Source: Vibrio sinaloensis (GTDB lineage Bacteria > Pseudomonadota > Gammaproteobacteria > Enterobacterales > Vibrionaceae). From it: DNA of 64,000 nt. The stretch covers positions 248,001-312,000 of the forward strand of contig NZ_JWLV01000045.1 in NCBI RefSeq assembly GCF_000808535.1, given 5' to 3'. The translations under genes and the position numbers were made by a program. This document shows positions 45,738 through 54,427 of the stretch, one piece after another (position 1 is the first letter of the stretch; the number at the start of each line of letters is the position of its first letter). Below the pieces are notes generated by a model. The model did not search any database and was not told the DNA's origin. It worked only from the letters and a program-made list of their open reading frames with translations.

Positions 45738-46718
45738 ATGACGAACTACGTAGTGTGCGCACTGTACAAATTTGTGCGACTTGAAGATTATGTTGACCTT
45801 CGCCCCACTCTAAAAACGTTAATGGATGAAAACGACATCCGTGGGACGTTACTTTTAGCAAATGAGGGCATCAATGGCACTGTGGCCTCCACTCGAGAGG
45901 GGATCGACGCTCTGCTTGCTTGGTTTAAGCAAGATCCTCGCTTGGCGGATATTGTTTACAAAGAATCATTTGAAGCCAATCAGCCGTTCAATCGCAGCAA
46001 AGTAAAGCTGAAAAAAGAAATTGTGACGTTAGGTGTCGAAGGTATCGATCCTCGCCATGTGGTTGGCACGTACGTAAAGCCGAGCGAATGGAACGACTTG
46101 ATCTCCGATCCTGAGGTGTTTGTTGTCGATACTCGCAACGACTACGAAATTGAGATTGGCACATTCAAGCATGCGGTAAACCCAAAAACAGACACCTTCC
46201 GAGAGTTCCCTGACTACGTTGCTCAAAACATGGACCCAGCAAAACACAAAAAAGTGGCGATGTTCTGTACGGGCGGCATCCGTTGTGAGAAGTCCACGGC
46301 CTATATGAAAGAGCAAGGCTTTGAAGAGGTTTACCATCTTGAAGGTGGGATACTCAAATACCTTGAGGAAGTGCCAGAAGAAGAGAGCTTGTGGGAAGGT
46401 GATTGTTACGTCTTTGACGGACGGGTCGCGGTAGACCACAAACTAGAGAAAAGTGGTTACGAGATGTGCAACGCGTGTCGCTTACCGATAACGCTAGAAG
46501 ACATGGCCTCTGAAGCCTACGAAAAAGGCGTAAGCTGCCCGAAATGTGTCGATAAACACACTGATGAACAAAAAGCACGTTTTCGCGAGCGCGAGCGCCA
46601 AGTTCAGTTAGCGAAAGCCCGTGGCGAAGTGCATGTTGGCGGTGAAGCGGATCAAGTGATCGCTCAGAGACGCAAAGAGAAACTTGAGCGCAAAGCCGCA
46701 CAACGTAAATCGAAATAA
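45738..46718 (+). CDS. trhO: TrhO, tRNA uridine-34 hydroxylase (UPF0176, rhodanese domain)
   Basis: 326 residues from the ATG at 45738 (AGGA 6 bases upstream; an ATG 2 codons earlier is possible). The protein starts MTNYVVCALYKFVRLEDYVDLRPTLKTLMDENDIRGTLLLANEGINGT, the YceA/TrhO N-terminus. A rhodanese domain follows with DTRNDYEIEIGTFKHAVNP and the active-site loop CTGGIRCEKSTAYM. A C-terminal cysteine set (CNACRLPI, CPKCVDKH) looks metal-binding. It catalyses oxygen-dependent formation of 5-hydroxyuridine at the tRNA wobble base. Slightly unusual: in this window it lies among envelope and secreted-protein genes. Confidence 0.93.
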   Translation: MTNYVVCALYKFVRLEDYVDLRPTLKTLMDENDIRGTLLLANEGINGTVASTREGIDALLAWFKQDPRLADIVYKESFEANQPFNRSKVKLKKEIVTLGVEGIDPRHVVGTYVKPSEWNDLISDPEVFVVDTRNDYEIEIGTFKHAVNPKTDTFREFPDYVAQNMDPAKHKKVAMFCTGGIRCEKSTAYMKEQGFEEVYHLEGGILKYLEEVPEEESLWEGDCYVFDGRVAVDHKLEKSGYEMCNACRLPITLEDMASEAYEKGVSCPKCVDKHTDEQKARFRERERQVQLAKARGEVHVGGEADQVIAQRRKEKLERKAAQRKSK

Positions 46719-46751
46719 CGTTGTACCCAAACAACATCACTATTTAGTGTA

Positions 46752-46774
46752 AAAGGGAGCCTCGCTCCCTTAAT
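46752..46774 (+). terminator. Terminator of trhO
   Basis: AAGGGAGC-CTC-GCTCCCTT followed by AATTT. Short loop, weak T-run. Confidence 0.7.
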
Positions 46775-46937
46775 TTCCTTATGAAAACCTCATTATCCAA
46801 TGCGCTCTCCCTCCCACAGATACCTTATCGTTATAAATAACAATTATTCAGTGAAAATTTATTTTTAAACAATACTTTAACAATTCAATTTTTCCAGTTA
46901 TGGTTGAGCGATGTTTAACCCGTCGTGAGATAACATT

Positions 46938-47429
46938 ATGGAAATATTGATCCGTCCTACGCTTGTCAGTGATGCTGCGGCAATTTGTGACATTTACTCG
47001 CAACCGAGCGCTCAAAGAGAGACGCTGCAACTGCCAAAACCATCGGTTGCCATGTGGACCCAACGACTGGAAAACATCCCCGCTGGCGTATACAGCTTTG
47101 TTGCTGAAGTCGATGGAAAAGTGGTAGGAAACATTGGTTTTGAACACAATCAACGCCCTAGAATTAGCCACTGTGCCACTTTTGGTCTGGGGGTTCACGA
47201 TGAGTATCAAGGCATTGGGGTTGGCAGTAAACTTATCGAAACGGTACTCGACCTTGCCGACAACTGGTTACAAGTAAAGCGAATCCAAATTGAAGTCAAC
47301 ACAGACAATGAAAAAGCGATTGCCTGCTATAAGAAGTTTGGCTTTGAGATAGAAGGAGAAGCAAAAGCACGCTCATTCCGCGATGGGGAGTACATCGACA
47401 CTTACTACATGGCGCGTTTACGCTTTTAA
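46938..47429 (+). CDS. GNAT acetyltransferase, AaaT/YhhY-like L-amino-acid N-acetyltransferase
   Basis: 163 residues. Close by eye to E. coli YhhY (AaaT): IRPTLVSDAAAICDIYSQPSAQRETLQLPKPSVAMWTQRLENIP, VDGKVVGNIGFEHNQRPRISHCATFGLGVHDEYQGIGVGSKLIETVLDLADNWLQVKRIQIEVNTDNEKAIACYKKFGFEIEGEAKARSFRDGEYIDTYYMARL. The acetyl-CoA loop is YQGIGVGSK. In E. coli this protein acetylates L-phenylalanine and L-methionine. Monocistronic, followed by a hairpin. Confidence 0.88.
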   Translation: MEILIRPTLVSDAAAICDIYSQPSAQRETLQLPKPSVAMWTQRLENIPAGVYSFVAEVDGKVVGNIGFEHNQRPRISHCATFGLGVHDEYQGIGVGSKLIETVLDLADNWLQVKRIQIEVNTDNEKAIACYKKFGFEIEGEAKARSFRDGEYIDTYYMARLRF

Positions 47430-47435
47430 ATACAA

Positions 47436-47472
47436 AACACCAACCTAGACGATAACGGTTTAGGTTGGTGTT
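47436..47472. terminator. Strong hairpin between convergent genes
   Basis: A perfect 12-bp stem AACACCAACCTA / TAGGTTGGTGTT with a 13-base loop immediately after the acetyltransferase gene and 5 bases before the end of the convergent gene. No long T-run on either side. Confidence 0.65.
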
Positions 47473-47477
47473 CGCGA

Positions 47478-48137
47478 TTAGTTTATAAGCTGAGTAGCGA
47501 TATCAACAAAAGCGGTTAATCTGTCACCTTGGCCGCTAGAAGCGCAATGGTATCGATAGTAATAGTGACTTCCTTTGGCAGAATAACGCTTATAATTTTC
47601 TTCAACTTCTAGCTCATACATATTTGCCCTACCTTCCGCGTAGTGAATGTTTTGATAAAAACTCGCGTTATCTTCGTCTCGCATTGACAGAATAACCCCA
47701 GAAGTTGGCATAGGGTGGAGCCATTTTACTGCGTATCGGTGGCATTTCTGCTCAGAAATTGGCGCAGAAAATAACGTATTCCATTGTGTACGTCCGACTT
47801 CAATACTGTACTTACCATAAATGGAGTTTTCGAGCCTAAGTACCCCTGATGCTTTAGCTGGCTTACCCGCCTTAAAGACACCATCGCTCCAACGAACAAA
47901 GAGACGATCTCCCAATGAGCGTAAATCAATATGCGCTTCAGGCAAAAGCGTTAAGTCAGCAATTGATACCTCTTTGTTGCTTAAATTATGCAGCGAAAAC
48001 GAACCATCAAACTCTTCCTTCTCAAACCGCTCTAATATATTAACCGGAGCACCGGAAAACGCTAGAATCGCGAATATGGCGTACACAATGGTCGCCACCA
48101 AAGCGAAAAATGCCACAACGGCGATCGTACTCTTCAT
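47478..48137 (-). CDS. Hypothetical protein with N-terminal membrane anchor
   Basis: 219 residues from the ATG at 48137 (AGGAAG upstream). One strongly hydrophobic N-terminal span (TIAVVAFFALVATIVYAIFAILAFSG) then a soluble domain, presumably periplasmic, rich in beta segments: GSFSLHNLSNKEVSIADLTLLPEAHIDLRSLGDRLFVRWSDG and CHRYAVKWLHPMPTSGVILSMRDEDN. Two cysteines (about 154 and 204) could pair. No family recognised. It follows the possible cohesin-like lipoprotein and the VWA-dockerin gene on the same strand, but a terminator precedes it, so it may have its own promoter. Confidence 0.6.
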   Translation of the reverse strand: MKSTIAVVAFFALVATIVYAIFAILAFSGAPVNILERFEKEEFDGSFSLHNLSNKEVSIADLTLLPEAHIDLRSLGDRLFVRWSDGVFKAGKPAKASGVLRLENSIYGKYSIEVGRTQWNTLFSAPISEQKCHRYAVKWLHPMPTSGVILSMRDEDNASFYQNIHYAEGRANMYELEVEENYKRYSAKGSHYYYRYHCASSGQGDRLTAFVDIATQLIN

Positions 48138-48155
48138 AGTTGGCGCTTCCTGTTG

Positions 48156-48199
48156 AATAAAGAAAATCGGATACACCCAGCATAACTGAGTATATCCGA
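48156..48199 (-). terminator. Terminator downstream of the cluster lipoprotein
   Basis: On the minus strand TCGGATATACTCAG pairs with CTGGGTGTATCCGA (14 pairs, two of them G-U) around loop TTATG, followed by TTTTCTTTATT. Confidence 0.8.
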
Positions 48200-48240
48200 C
48201 CAATCAGCTAGTCATCACTGCCTAGGCGTTATGTCCGAGG

Positions 48241-48756
48241 CTAGTTAATTGACACTGGCACTAAACTTCCGTCTGATGCGACAAGCTTAACACCTGCCAA
48301 AGCAACATTGCCGGAACCTGTCGTACTTATTGTGGTCAATATTCCTTCTGTTGCTCCCGCGTCGAGCCCTATAAAGCCTCCATCTTTCACGGAAGAGATA
48401 GAGACACCATCAGCAAGAAGAAAGCTAATCTCATAACCTCTGACACTTTTTCCGTCACGGATGTCCACTTGACCCGTGCTTACGTCAAAACTCACTTTAG
48501 CCAATGGTGATGGCGCTCCATCTTCTGTCGCTGACGCCTCAAACGTTGCCGCCGCAACCGTCGCATAACTTCCATCAACTTTAGGCCCAAAACTGCTAAT
48601 TGCTTTAGTTGGAGAAGCTCCCGGAGTGCTTGGTGTCGGTGTTGCCGCTGAGCCATCGCTTCCGCTATCACTTCCACCACCGCCGCCTCCACACGCGGCA
48701 AGCAGCACAGTAAGAATGATGGGAGAAACAATATTTTTAATTAAAAACGGTTTCAT
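48241..48756 (-). CDS. Lipoprotein with possible cohesin-like beta domain
   Basis: 171 residues. MKPFLIKNIVSPIILTVLLAAC is a lipoprotein signal, followed by a glycine/serine/proline/threonine linker (GGGGGGSDSGSDGSAATPTPSTPGASPTKA). The remaining 115 residues form a beta-rich domain: VRGYEISFLLADGVSISSVKDGGFIG and, at the end, GNVALAGVKLVASDGSLVPVSIN. The last stretch resembles the closing strands of bacterial cohesin domains (hydrophobic strand, D-x-x-G, then P-V). It is the gene directly downstream of a large protein ending in a dockerin module, 61 bases away. The cohesin call is tentative: the family's usual central YDP segment is absent and the domain is shorter than most cohesins. Confidence 0.55.
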   Translation of the reverse strand: MKPFLIKNIVSPIILTVLLAACGGGGGGSDSGSDGSAATPTPSTPGASPTKAISSFGPKVDGSYATVAAATFEASATEDGAPSPLAKVSFDVSTGQVDIRDGKSVRGYEISFLLADGVSISSVKDGGFIGLDAGATEGILTTISTTGSGNVALAGVKLVASDGSLVPVSIN

Positions 48757-48817
48757 CTAAGTAATCCTTATTCTAATTCCATGTCGAGAACTGATTTTCA
48801 GCAATACGACTCAACTA

Positions 48818-51800
48818 CTATTTGCTGTAAAGATCGATCTGCATCAGGTCTCGAATATCAATCTGACCATCACCATTAATATCCGCTCGCGAATCAAATT
48901 CTGCAGAACTGTACTCCTTGCCCCACGCTAAAACTGCAAGATCGAGATCCGCCTGGTTGATTAGATTATCTTCGTTGAGATCGCCCGCCATCGCGCCGTC
49001 TTTCGAGAATAACTTCAAATATGTGACTAAATCTTCGATACCATCACCATTTGAATCCGTTAGGCTTGGGTTCAAACCAACTTCGTATTCCACCAAGTTA
49101 CTCAGTTTGTCTCCATCTTTATCGCTCGTGGCGTCAGTCGCATCATCGATGTTCAAGCCGTGCTTGATTTCCCATTCATTGGGTAGACCATCACCATCAC
49201 TGTCTAGCGGTGCCGCAGGAAGTATTAATGCAGAACTACCAACAAGATGTGTACCGGCTTCGGCTTCAACCGACTCAACTTGGAACATATAGTTTTGTGA
49301 ACGAATAGATTTGCCATCCGCCAGTGACACAGTCCAAGAAAGCGTCTGGGAACTATCAGCCGGCACTGACGCAAGACTTTGCTCTGGAGTCACAACCGTC
49401 ACAAGGTCAGCGGTTTCAAACTCACTGTCACCACCTGAAACAATCTCTTTTGGCGGGATAAGCTTCAACGTTACTTGTCCTGAATCGCTGGCGCCAGAGT
49501 TGCTCAAAGTCGCGATCACTTCAAAGCTTTCACTGTCGTCAGATAATGAGCTGACATTACTTGTGAGTGACGAAATGTTCACCACAGGTCCTAGGCTTGA
49601 CTCTACGGTGCTCAACGCATTATCCATACTGGTATAACTTGCTGCGACAACATCTTGAAGAACGTAAAGCAATTGTGCCAACTGTTCGCGATTCGCCAGT
49701 GACTCTGCGGAGTCATCAAACTCTTCGCGTACAATAAGCTCACTTAACATCAAACCAGACAACCCTGTCGATACGCTCATTGAAGTTTCAAGTAACGATT
49801 GATAATCATCACGCGCTTGAGTTGCCAACAAGTCATAGTTGATTGGTTTGGTCGAAGTAGCGAGTTTGTCACCTGCTGTTACTTTCGCTTTCTCGACTTC
49901 CTGCTGTTCTAGATAGCTGTCGATGGCACCAAGCAACTCTGAATCATAAAGATCAACAAAGGTCTCCAGTTGCTTGTTGTCCAAAGCCGTTAACATCGAC
50001 TGGATTGAGTTGTTGAGCAAATCATACGCCGAAGTATCGATCGCATAAGGTACAACCGCATACTTTGCAGCCGATGCTCTTCTTATTGCGCTGGCCTTTT
50101 TCGAACTGCCGCCATACGCATACATCATTCCCAAAGCAGTATCATCGGATAATCCGTACAAGTGGACACCCGCTAAACCACCTTTGGCCACACCAGTCAC
50201 ACCTTCCAAGCCAGTTAGGACACTCGGGGCGACAATGATCGCTCGTCGAATTGGAGCTACGTAAGGAGTCGCAACCGGCACTTTCTCTACTACAGCCATC
50301 GCCTTATCTAGCTCACCAAGTGTTTCAATTACACCCTTAACCAAGCCAATGGTTCGCTTTACCGAGTCCACGGTATCAAGATTTCGCTCTAGATTGGCAA
50401 ACTCCGCTTGAATCGCTTTAAGCTGAGTATTCGCGGCCAACAAGGCAGCGTTCATAGCATCAACATCGGCGGTAGAGATGGAACGCGAACGGGAGAGTAC
50501 AGTATCGATTGTCGGTTCAACCGCATTCGCATAAACAGGTACAACTACGTTACGCGACAATGGCGCCGCAACCATATTCTTTACGATTTCACTCACAACA
50601 CCTTTGTAGCTGTTGTCATCACCTGAAGATGCTGAAATCGTATCTTTGATAATCGTAATGATAGGTCCAGCAGAGGAGTAATCGCTCAATGCCCAATCGA
50701 CGGTATCTAACACCGTGTTGATCAGTTTGACTTTCCATTTGTCCAGTTTCGCAGCGGTCCCAGTTAGAATTTTCTTAACTAACCCAAGAGTTTTTGCTTT
50801 AAACCAACCAGCGCCATCTGTATCTAGCTTACTCGCCAGAGAGACCATTGAGTTGGAAAGTTTGTTGAATACGCCGGATAAGTCGAGGACAGCGACGGTC
50901 ACATCAACGACACTTGAAGAAATTGTTTGAGCATCTTGAATGACTTGTTGATTGGATTCATTAAGAACGAGGTGAGCGGCAATAAGACGTTTCAAACCTT
51001 CACGCTGTGCTGCGCTCGGTCCTGAATCGCCGTCAGCGGTATCAGGGATCTCGTCAAGCCAGCTAAGTACGTCCGAGGCTTCGTCTGCAAAAGGCTTTTG
51101 AACCCATGTACCAAATTCTGAGGCTTCATTGGCGAGTTTGCGCATTCTTGCTTTTTCGTCTTCGACGGTAGAGAGCGCAAGCTGAACGTCCAATGTAGTC
51201 GGTGCTAGCGAAGCTGACTCATCTTCCACAGAGACAGCAACGGTTTCACTCATTGGTGCGTAATCAGGTTCTTTGGTTATGGTTAGCGTCCAATCCCCTT
51301 CGCCTAGCTCGATCTCAAATGTGCCGTCCGATTTAGTTGAAGCGATAACACGCTCATCCGTTTCATCGTTGACCGCCGAAATTTGCGCATCAGCCAACTC
51401 GAGAGGAACGGGGTCGTTATTGGTGATTTTACCTGTCAGCGTGCCAGTCACTTCGCTTGGCGTATAGCTTGCCGAGTCTTGCACGTCTGAACTTGTTGAT
51501 GATTTAAGAACTAAATTTCTCGTCAAACCGTCGCGCTTACCACTTGGGTCGTCAAAGGCAACAATGTATTTACCTGTGATACTTTCTCCAAGTTTACTGA
51601 GCAACGTGGAGGACTGAAATGGCCACCCCAAACTGCTACCAAGGGCGGCGTACTGTGATTCAGGAGACGAATAGAAAAAACTCAAGCCATTGAGCGCGCG
51701 GTCTGCTGCAGAAAATGTCGCGGACGTATTACTATCACCGCCATCTCCGGCAACGTGTGCTGGCGCGTCAGTGATGAGCACCACGATGTTTTGCGCATCA

Positions 51801-52528
51801 TCACGGTAGTCCATCGCACCACTTGCGATCACTGAATCTAGAGGGTTTTCTGGCCAATCATTACCACCAGAAGCACTTAGCCCTGAAACCCATGACTTAA
51901 ACGCATTCGAGTCAGAGGTAAAGGCGATTCTTCCGCGATAAGGGGTTTCATCACCATAGTGGAAGCCAGCTAATCGATAATCGACTTTGTCGCTCTCTAA
52001 TTGGTTTACAAAGGCAATAATGTTATTGATAACAACACCTATTTCACTGCCCATAGAACCTGTGCTATCGAGGATAAATACGATATCAGCACGACTTTCA
52101 ACGGCACCTAACTCTTCAACGGAAGTCGGAGTAACGGCCGTACCTACCGATGTTCCATCGTATGGGTGTTTCACCGAAAGTTTGAGATCCGAAGTCGTTA
52201 ACCCTTCAACATGCTCTCCTTCGCCATCTTTAATTTGAACAAACAGTTTTACCTGTTCAAAATCGGTTACGTCTGTCGAACTCACCTCAATTGAACGGAC
52301 TGTTTTAACCTCACCATCGACACTTGAATACGCCGAACGTTTTCTTTGTGTCAAAAGCTCATCAATACTCGCTTCTACCGCTTCATAATACCCATCGGAA
52401 ACACCACCTTGCTGTTCATCAGCCGCAAAAACAGACTGAGAAACAAAGGTCAGTGAACAAGTTACGACTCCAGCAATCTTAAGTGCCGAAAATGCTTTCC
52501 GCATGACGTAATGGCCTTTAAGCTCCAT
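48818..52528 (-). CDS. Large secreted VWA-domain protein with C-terminal dockerin module
   Basis: 1236 residues from the ATG at 52528 (GGAG upstream); 52504 is an alternative. N-terminal signal (RKAFSALKIAGVVTCSLTFVSQSVFA). A von Willebrand factor A domain at about 145-335 with the metal-site motif FILDSTGSMGSEIG and IVVLITDAPAHVAGDGG. A beta module follows at about 360-450 (GTLTGKITNNDPVPLELADAQISAV...). Then a helical region (400-1020) with long amphipathic helices. The C-terminus has calcium-binding repeats (DSDGDGLPNEW, DKDGDKLSNLVEYEVG, DSNGDGIEDL) and ends in two dockerin-type loops, GDLNEDNLINQADLD and ADINGDGQIDIRDL. It is probably surface-displayed or secreted. Function unknown. Confidence 0.85.
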   Translation of the reverse strand: MELKGHYVMRKAFSALKIAGVVTCSLTFVSQSVFAADEQQGGVSDGYYEAVEASIDELLTQRKRSAYSSVDGEVKTVRSIEVSSTDVTDFEQVKLFVQIKDGEGEHVEGLTTSDLKLSVKHPYDGTSVGTAVTPTSVEELGAVESRADIVFILDSTGSMGSEIGVVINNIIAFVNQLESDKVDYRLAGFHYGDETPYRGRIAFTSDSNAFKSWVSGLSASGGNDWPENPLDSVIASGAMDYRDDAQNIVVLITDAPAHVAGDGGDSNTSATFSAADRALNGLSFFYSSPESQYAALGSSLGWPFQSSTLLSKLGESITGKYIVAFDDPSGKRDGLTRNLVLKSSTSSDVQDSASYTPSEVTGTLTGKITNNDPVPLELADAQISAVNDETDERVIASTKSDGTFEIELGEGDWTLTITKEPDYAPMSETVAVSVEDESASLAPTTLDVQLALSTVEDEKARMRKLANEASEFGTWVQKPFADEASDVLSWLDEIPDTADGDSGPSAAQREGLKRLIAAHLVLNESNQQVIQDAQTISSSVVDVTVAVLDLSGVFNKLSNSMVSLASKLDTDGAGWFKAKTLGLVKKILTGTAAKLDKWKVKLINTVLDTVDWALSDYSSAGPIITIIKDTISASSGDDNSYKGVVSEIVKNMVAAPLSRNVVVPVYANAVEPTIDTVLSRSRSISTADVDAMNAALLAANTQLKAIQAEFANLERNLDTVDSVKRTIGLVKGVIETLGELDKAMAVVEKVPVATPYVAPIRRAIIVAPSVLTGLEGVTGVAKGGLAGVHLYGLSDDTALGMMYAYGGSSKKASAIRRASAAKYAVVPYAIDTSAYDLLNNSIQSMLTALDNKQLETFVDLYDSELLGAIDSYLEQQEVEKAKVTAGDKLATSTKPINYDLLATQARDDYQSLLETSMSVSTGLSGLMLSELIVREEFDDSAESLANREQLAQLLYVLQDVVAASYTSMDNALSTVESSLGPVVNISSLTSNVSSLSDDSESFEVIATLSNSGASDSGQVTLKLIPPKEIVSGGDSEFETADLVTVVTPEQSLASVPADSSQTLSWTVSLADGKSIRSQNYMFQVESVEAEAGTHLVGSSALILPAAPLDSDGDGLPNEWEIKHGLNIDDATDATSDKDGDKLSNLVEYEVGLNPSLTDSNGDGIEDLVTYLKLFSKDGAMAGDLNEDNLINQADLDLAVLAWGKEYSSAEFDSRADINGDGQIDIRDLMQIDLYSK

Positions 52529-52540
52529 AAAACTCTCCAT

Positions 52541-53010
52541 GTGTCATCTATACTCGCCAAAGTAATAGATCCTGTGATTTAGGGGGAACTTGTCGAAGAA
52601 AGTGGATGAGAGAAATGGACTTACCAGACCACCATTCACATCATGTCATCGCTTTGCTTCGATAAAAAATCAGAATGGGAGTATGCCAATTAATATATTA
52701 GGCTTCTTTATGGATTATATAATTTGAGATCTAAAACTTACGATAATTATAAATATTCCCTCATGTATCAAAATTAGGAATATAAAACACAACAGAAGAT
52801 TAGTTATTTTCAGATAGGTCAATAAAAATCAAGCGTGAATAAAAATGTGCTTTTATAACAATAACAAAGCTGACATAAAATACAGTTTAAAAGAAAGTAA
52901 ACCACAATAACAAGGACGAAAAAACATCATTTTCAATTAGATATAATATTAATTTTAATAATAGAGATTAGGTGGTGTTAGATTAATTAAACAGAAGTCT
53001 AGTCAACTTC
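52541..53010. other. AT-rich non-coding region upstream of the VWA gene
   Basis: About 470 bases, visibly richer in A+T than any other gap in the window, particularly 52690-52990, with no ORF of note. It probably holds the VWA-gene promoter near 52550-52700 and may be a site for an H-NS-like silencer. Just beyond it, AGTCTAGT (52996-53003) and ACTAGACT (53021-53028) form a weak terminator for the minus-strand kinase gene. Confidence 0.45.
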
Positions 53011-53017
53011 CTACTAT

Positions 53018-53995
53018 TTAACTAGACTGTTCAATAAACTTAAGTGCTCGTAAAGTGAGGTTTTCAGTATAAGCATTAATCTTCCAGTGGTTGGGGCTCC
53101 ACCCTTTTACAAATCGTTGAAAATCTGCCCAAGCGACCATAAACATAGGTCGAAGCTTTTGTTCCACATCCTTACTATCCAGTTCGGGGCGATATTGACT
53201 TAACGCTATTCTAAGCTGCGTGAAGTATTCGTCCAAAATCCACTCTTCCATCGCCTCACACTCATCCGGCGGTACCGCGCTGCTCATAAAAAGGGCGATA
53301 TCTTTCATGGCGCAACCGTTACCAACGTATTGGAAGTCAACGGCAGCCGCTCGCTCGCCGCTTGGATCAAAACAGAAATTGGCCAACTTTCCATCGCCGT
53401 GGACGAGCGTCGAATAAGGGGCAAGCTTCAGTGTCTGATCAATCTTTTCAGCCGCATGTTTCAACCGAAGATCGGTCAGGGCGGCGAACTCATCTGGTCG
53501 AGTGTCTAGATGCCAATATGTTCCTGTAGGCCACAATCCGTCGACACTGCTCGACATGTGTTGGGCATGAAAATGAGCGAACCACCGCAGCGCAGCACGC
53601 AAATGGGTCTTGGAGGCTTCCTGAATCACTTGGGAAAAGCCGATTTGGCTAAGATCTTCCATCACCAAAAGGAGCTCATTATCTCCCTGCTCCACCAATA
53701 AGGTTTGAGGCACCGTGGCATAGCCTTCGCATCGGCTAGCGACGTGTTGGTAGAAGTTCATTTCGACTTGATAGGAGTACAACTTGCGTTTGTGGGAAAG
53801 CTCGGTGTTCCAACCTCTGGGGTGATGTTCAGGCTTGGGTAGCGTGATGTGTTTGACCACAACACTGGTCGAGTCACCCCATAACCGAACCAACTCGCCA
53901 TACCCACCCCAGAGTGATTGCAATACGTCGATACAATGAAGAGTGTTAAAACCTAGCTGTTTAACAATCGCCTGATAGCGGCCTTTTTCCATCAT
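53018..53995 (-). CDS. Phosphotransferase, ecdysteroid/choline-kinase-like (DUF1679/EcKinase) family
   Basis: 325 residues from the ATG at 53995, whose ATGA overlaps the stop of the upstream gene. Kinase-fold signatures: SVVVKHITLPKPEHHPRGWNTELSHKRKLYSYQVEMNFYQHVA (nucleotide lysine and surrounding region), LLLVMEDLSQIGF (hinge), LVHGDGKLANFCF (the HGDxxxxN catalytic loop) and AAAVDFQYVGNG (metal-binding DF). This is the aminoglycoside-phosphotransferase-like fold; the closest style is the EcKinase/CHK family. The substrate is unknown. Translationally coupled to a small acetyltransferase. Confidence 0.82.
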   Translation of the reverse strand: MMEKGRYQAIVKQLGFNTLHCIDVLQSLWGGYGELVRLWGDSTSVVVKHITLPKPEHHPRGWNTELSHKRKLYSYQVEMNFYQHVASRCEGYATVPQTLLVEQGDNELLLVMEDLSQIGFSQVIQEASKTHLRAALRWFAHFHAQHMSSSVDGLWPTGTYWHLDTRPDEFAALTDLRLKHAAEKIDQTLKLAPYSTLVHGDGKLANFCFDPSGERAAAVDFQYVGNGCAMKDIALFMSSAVPPDECEAMEEWILDEYFTQLRIALSQYRPELDSKDVEQKLRPMFMVAWADFQRFVKGWSPNHWKINAYTENLTLRALKFIEQSS

Positions 53996-54270
53996 GCTTT
54001 TAAATGCGCCCATTCAGGGTGGCGATCTAAATAGTGCACCACGTAACTGCAGACAGGCACAATCTTCACATCCAACTCTTCTAGTTTGGGCAGTACCGCT
54101 TCCATCATCACCTTGCCATACCCTTTCCCTTGCAAAGCATCAGGCACGCGCGTTGAGGTAATCTGGTACACCCCGTCCTCAATTTTGAATTTAACGGTCG
54201 CATAGTGTTCAGACTCTAAATGCACGCGAAACTGGCCTAATTCAGGCTCGAAAAGTACGGAATGCTGCAT
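53992..54270 (-). CDS. Small GNAT-type acetyltransferase (Acetyltransf_CG family)
   Basis: 92 residues. It has the compact form of the PF14542-type GNAT: ESEHYATVKFKIEDGVYQITSTRVPDALQGKGYGKVMMEAVLPKLEELDVKIVPVCSYVVHYLDRHPEW. The acetyl-CoA loop is LQGKGYGKVMM and the conserved P-x-C-S-Y-V segment is present. Its stop overlaps the kinase start, so they form a two-gene unit. Substrate unknown. Confidence 0.85.
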   Translation of the reverse strand: MQHSVLFEPELGQFRVHLESEHYATVKFKIEDGVYQITSTRVPDALQGKGYGKVMMEAVLPKLEELDVKIVPVCSYVVHYLDRHPEWAHLKA

Positions 54271-54427
54271 AGTAAACTCCTAAATTGATACATAGCTCAA
54301 AAAAATCATCACATTGATGTTTGAACAAACGCTCAAGCATAAATAGAATTTATATCAGTCTGAGCATTTAGACGTGAAAAGATAATAACCTGCGGCAAAC
54401 ATAGCACGCAGAGCTAATGGAGGCTAG

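Noticed and set aside
52541..53010. AT-rich gap as evidence for a transferred island
   Set aside because: Flanking genes show no abrupt change in style, and there is no integrase, repeat pair or tRNA; AT-rich promoters are common in vibrios.
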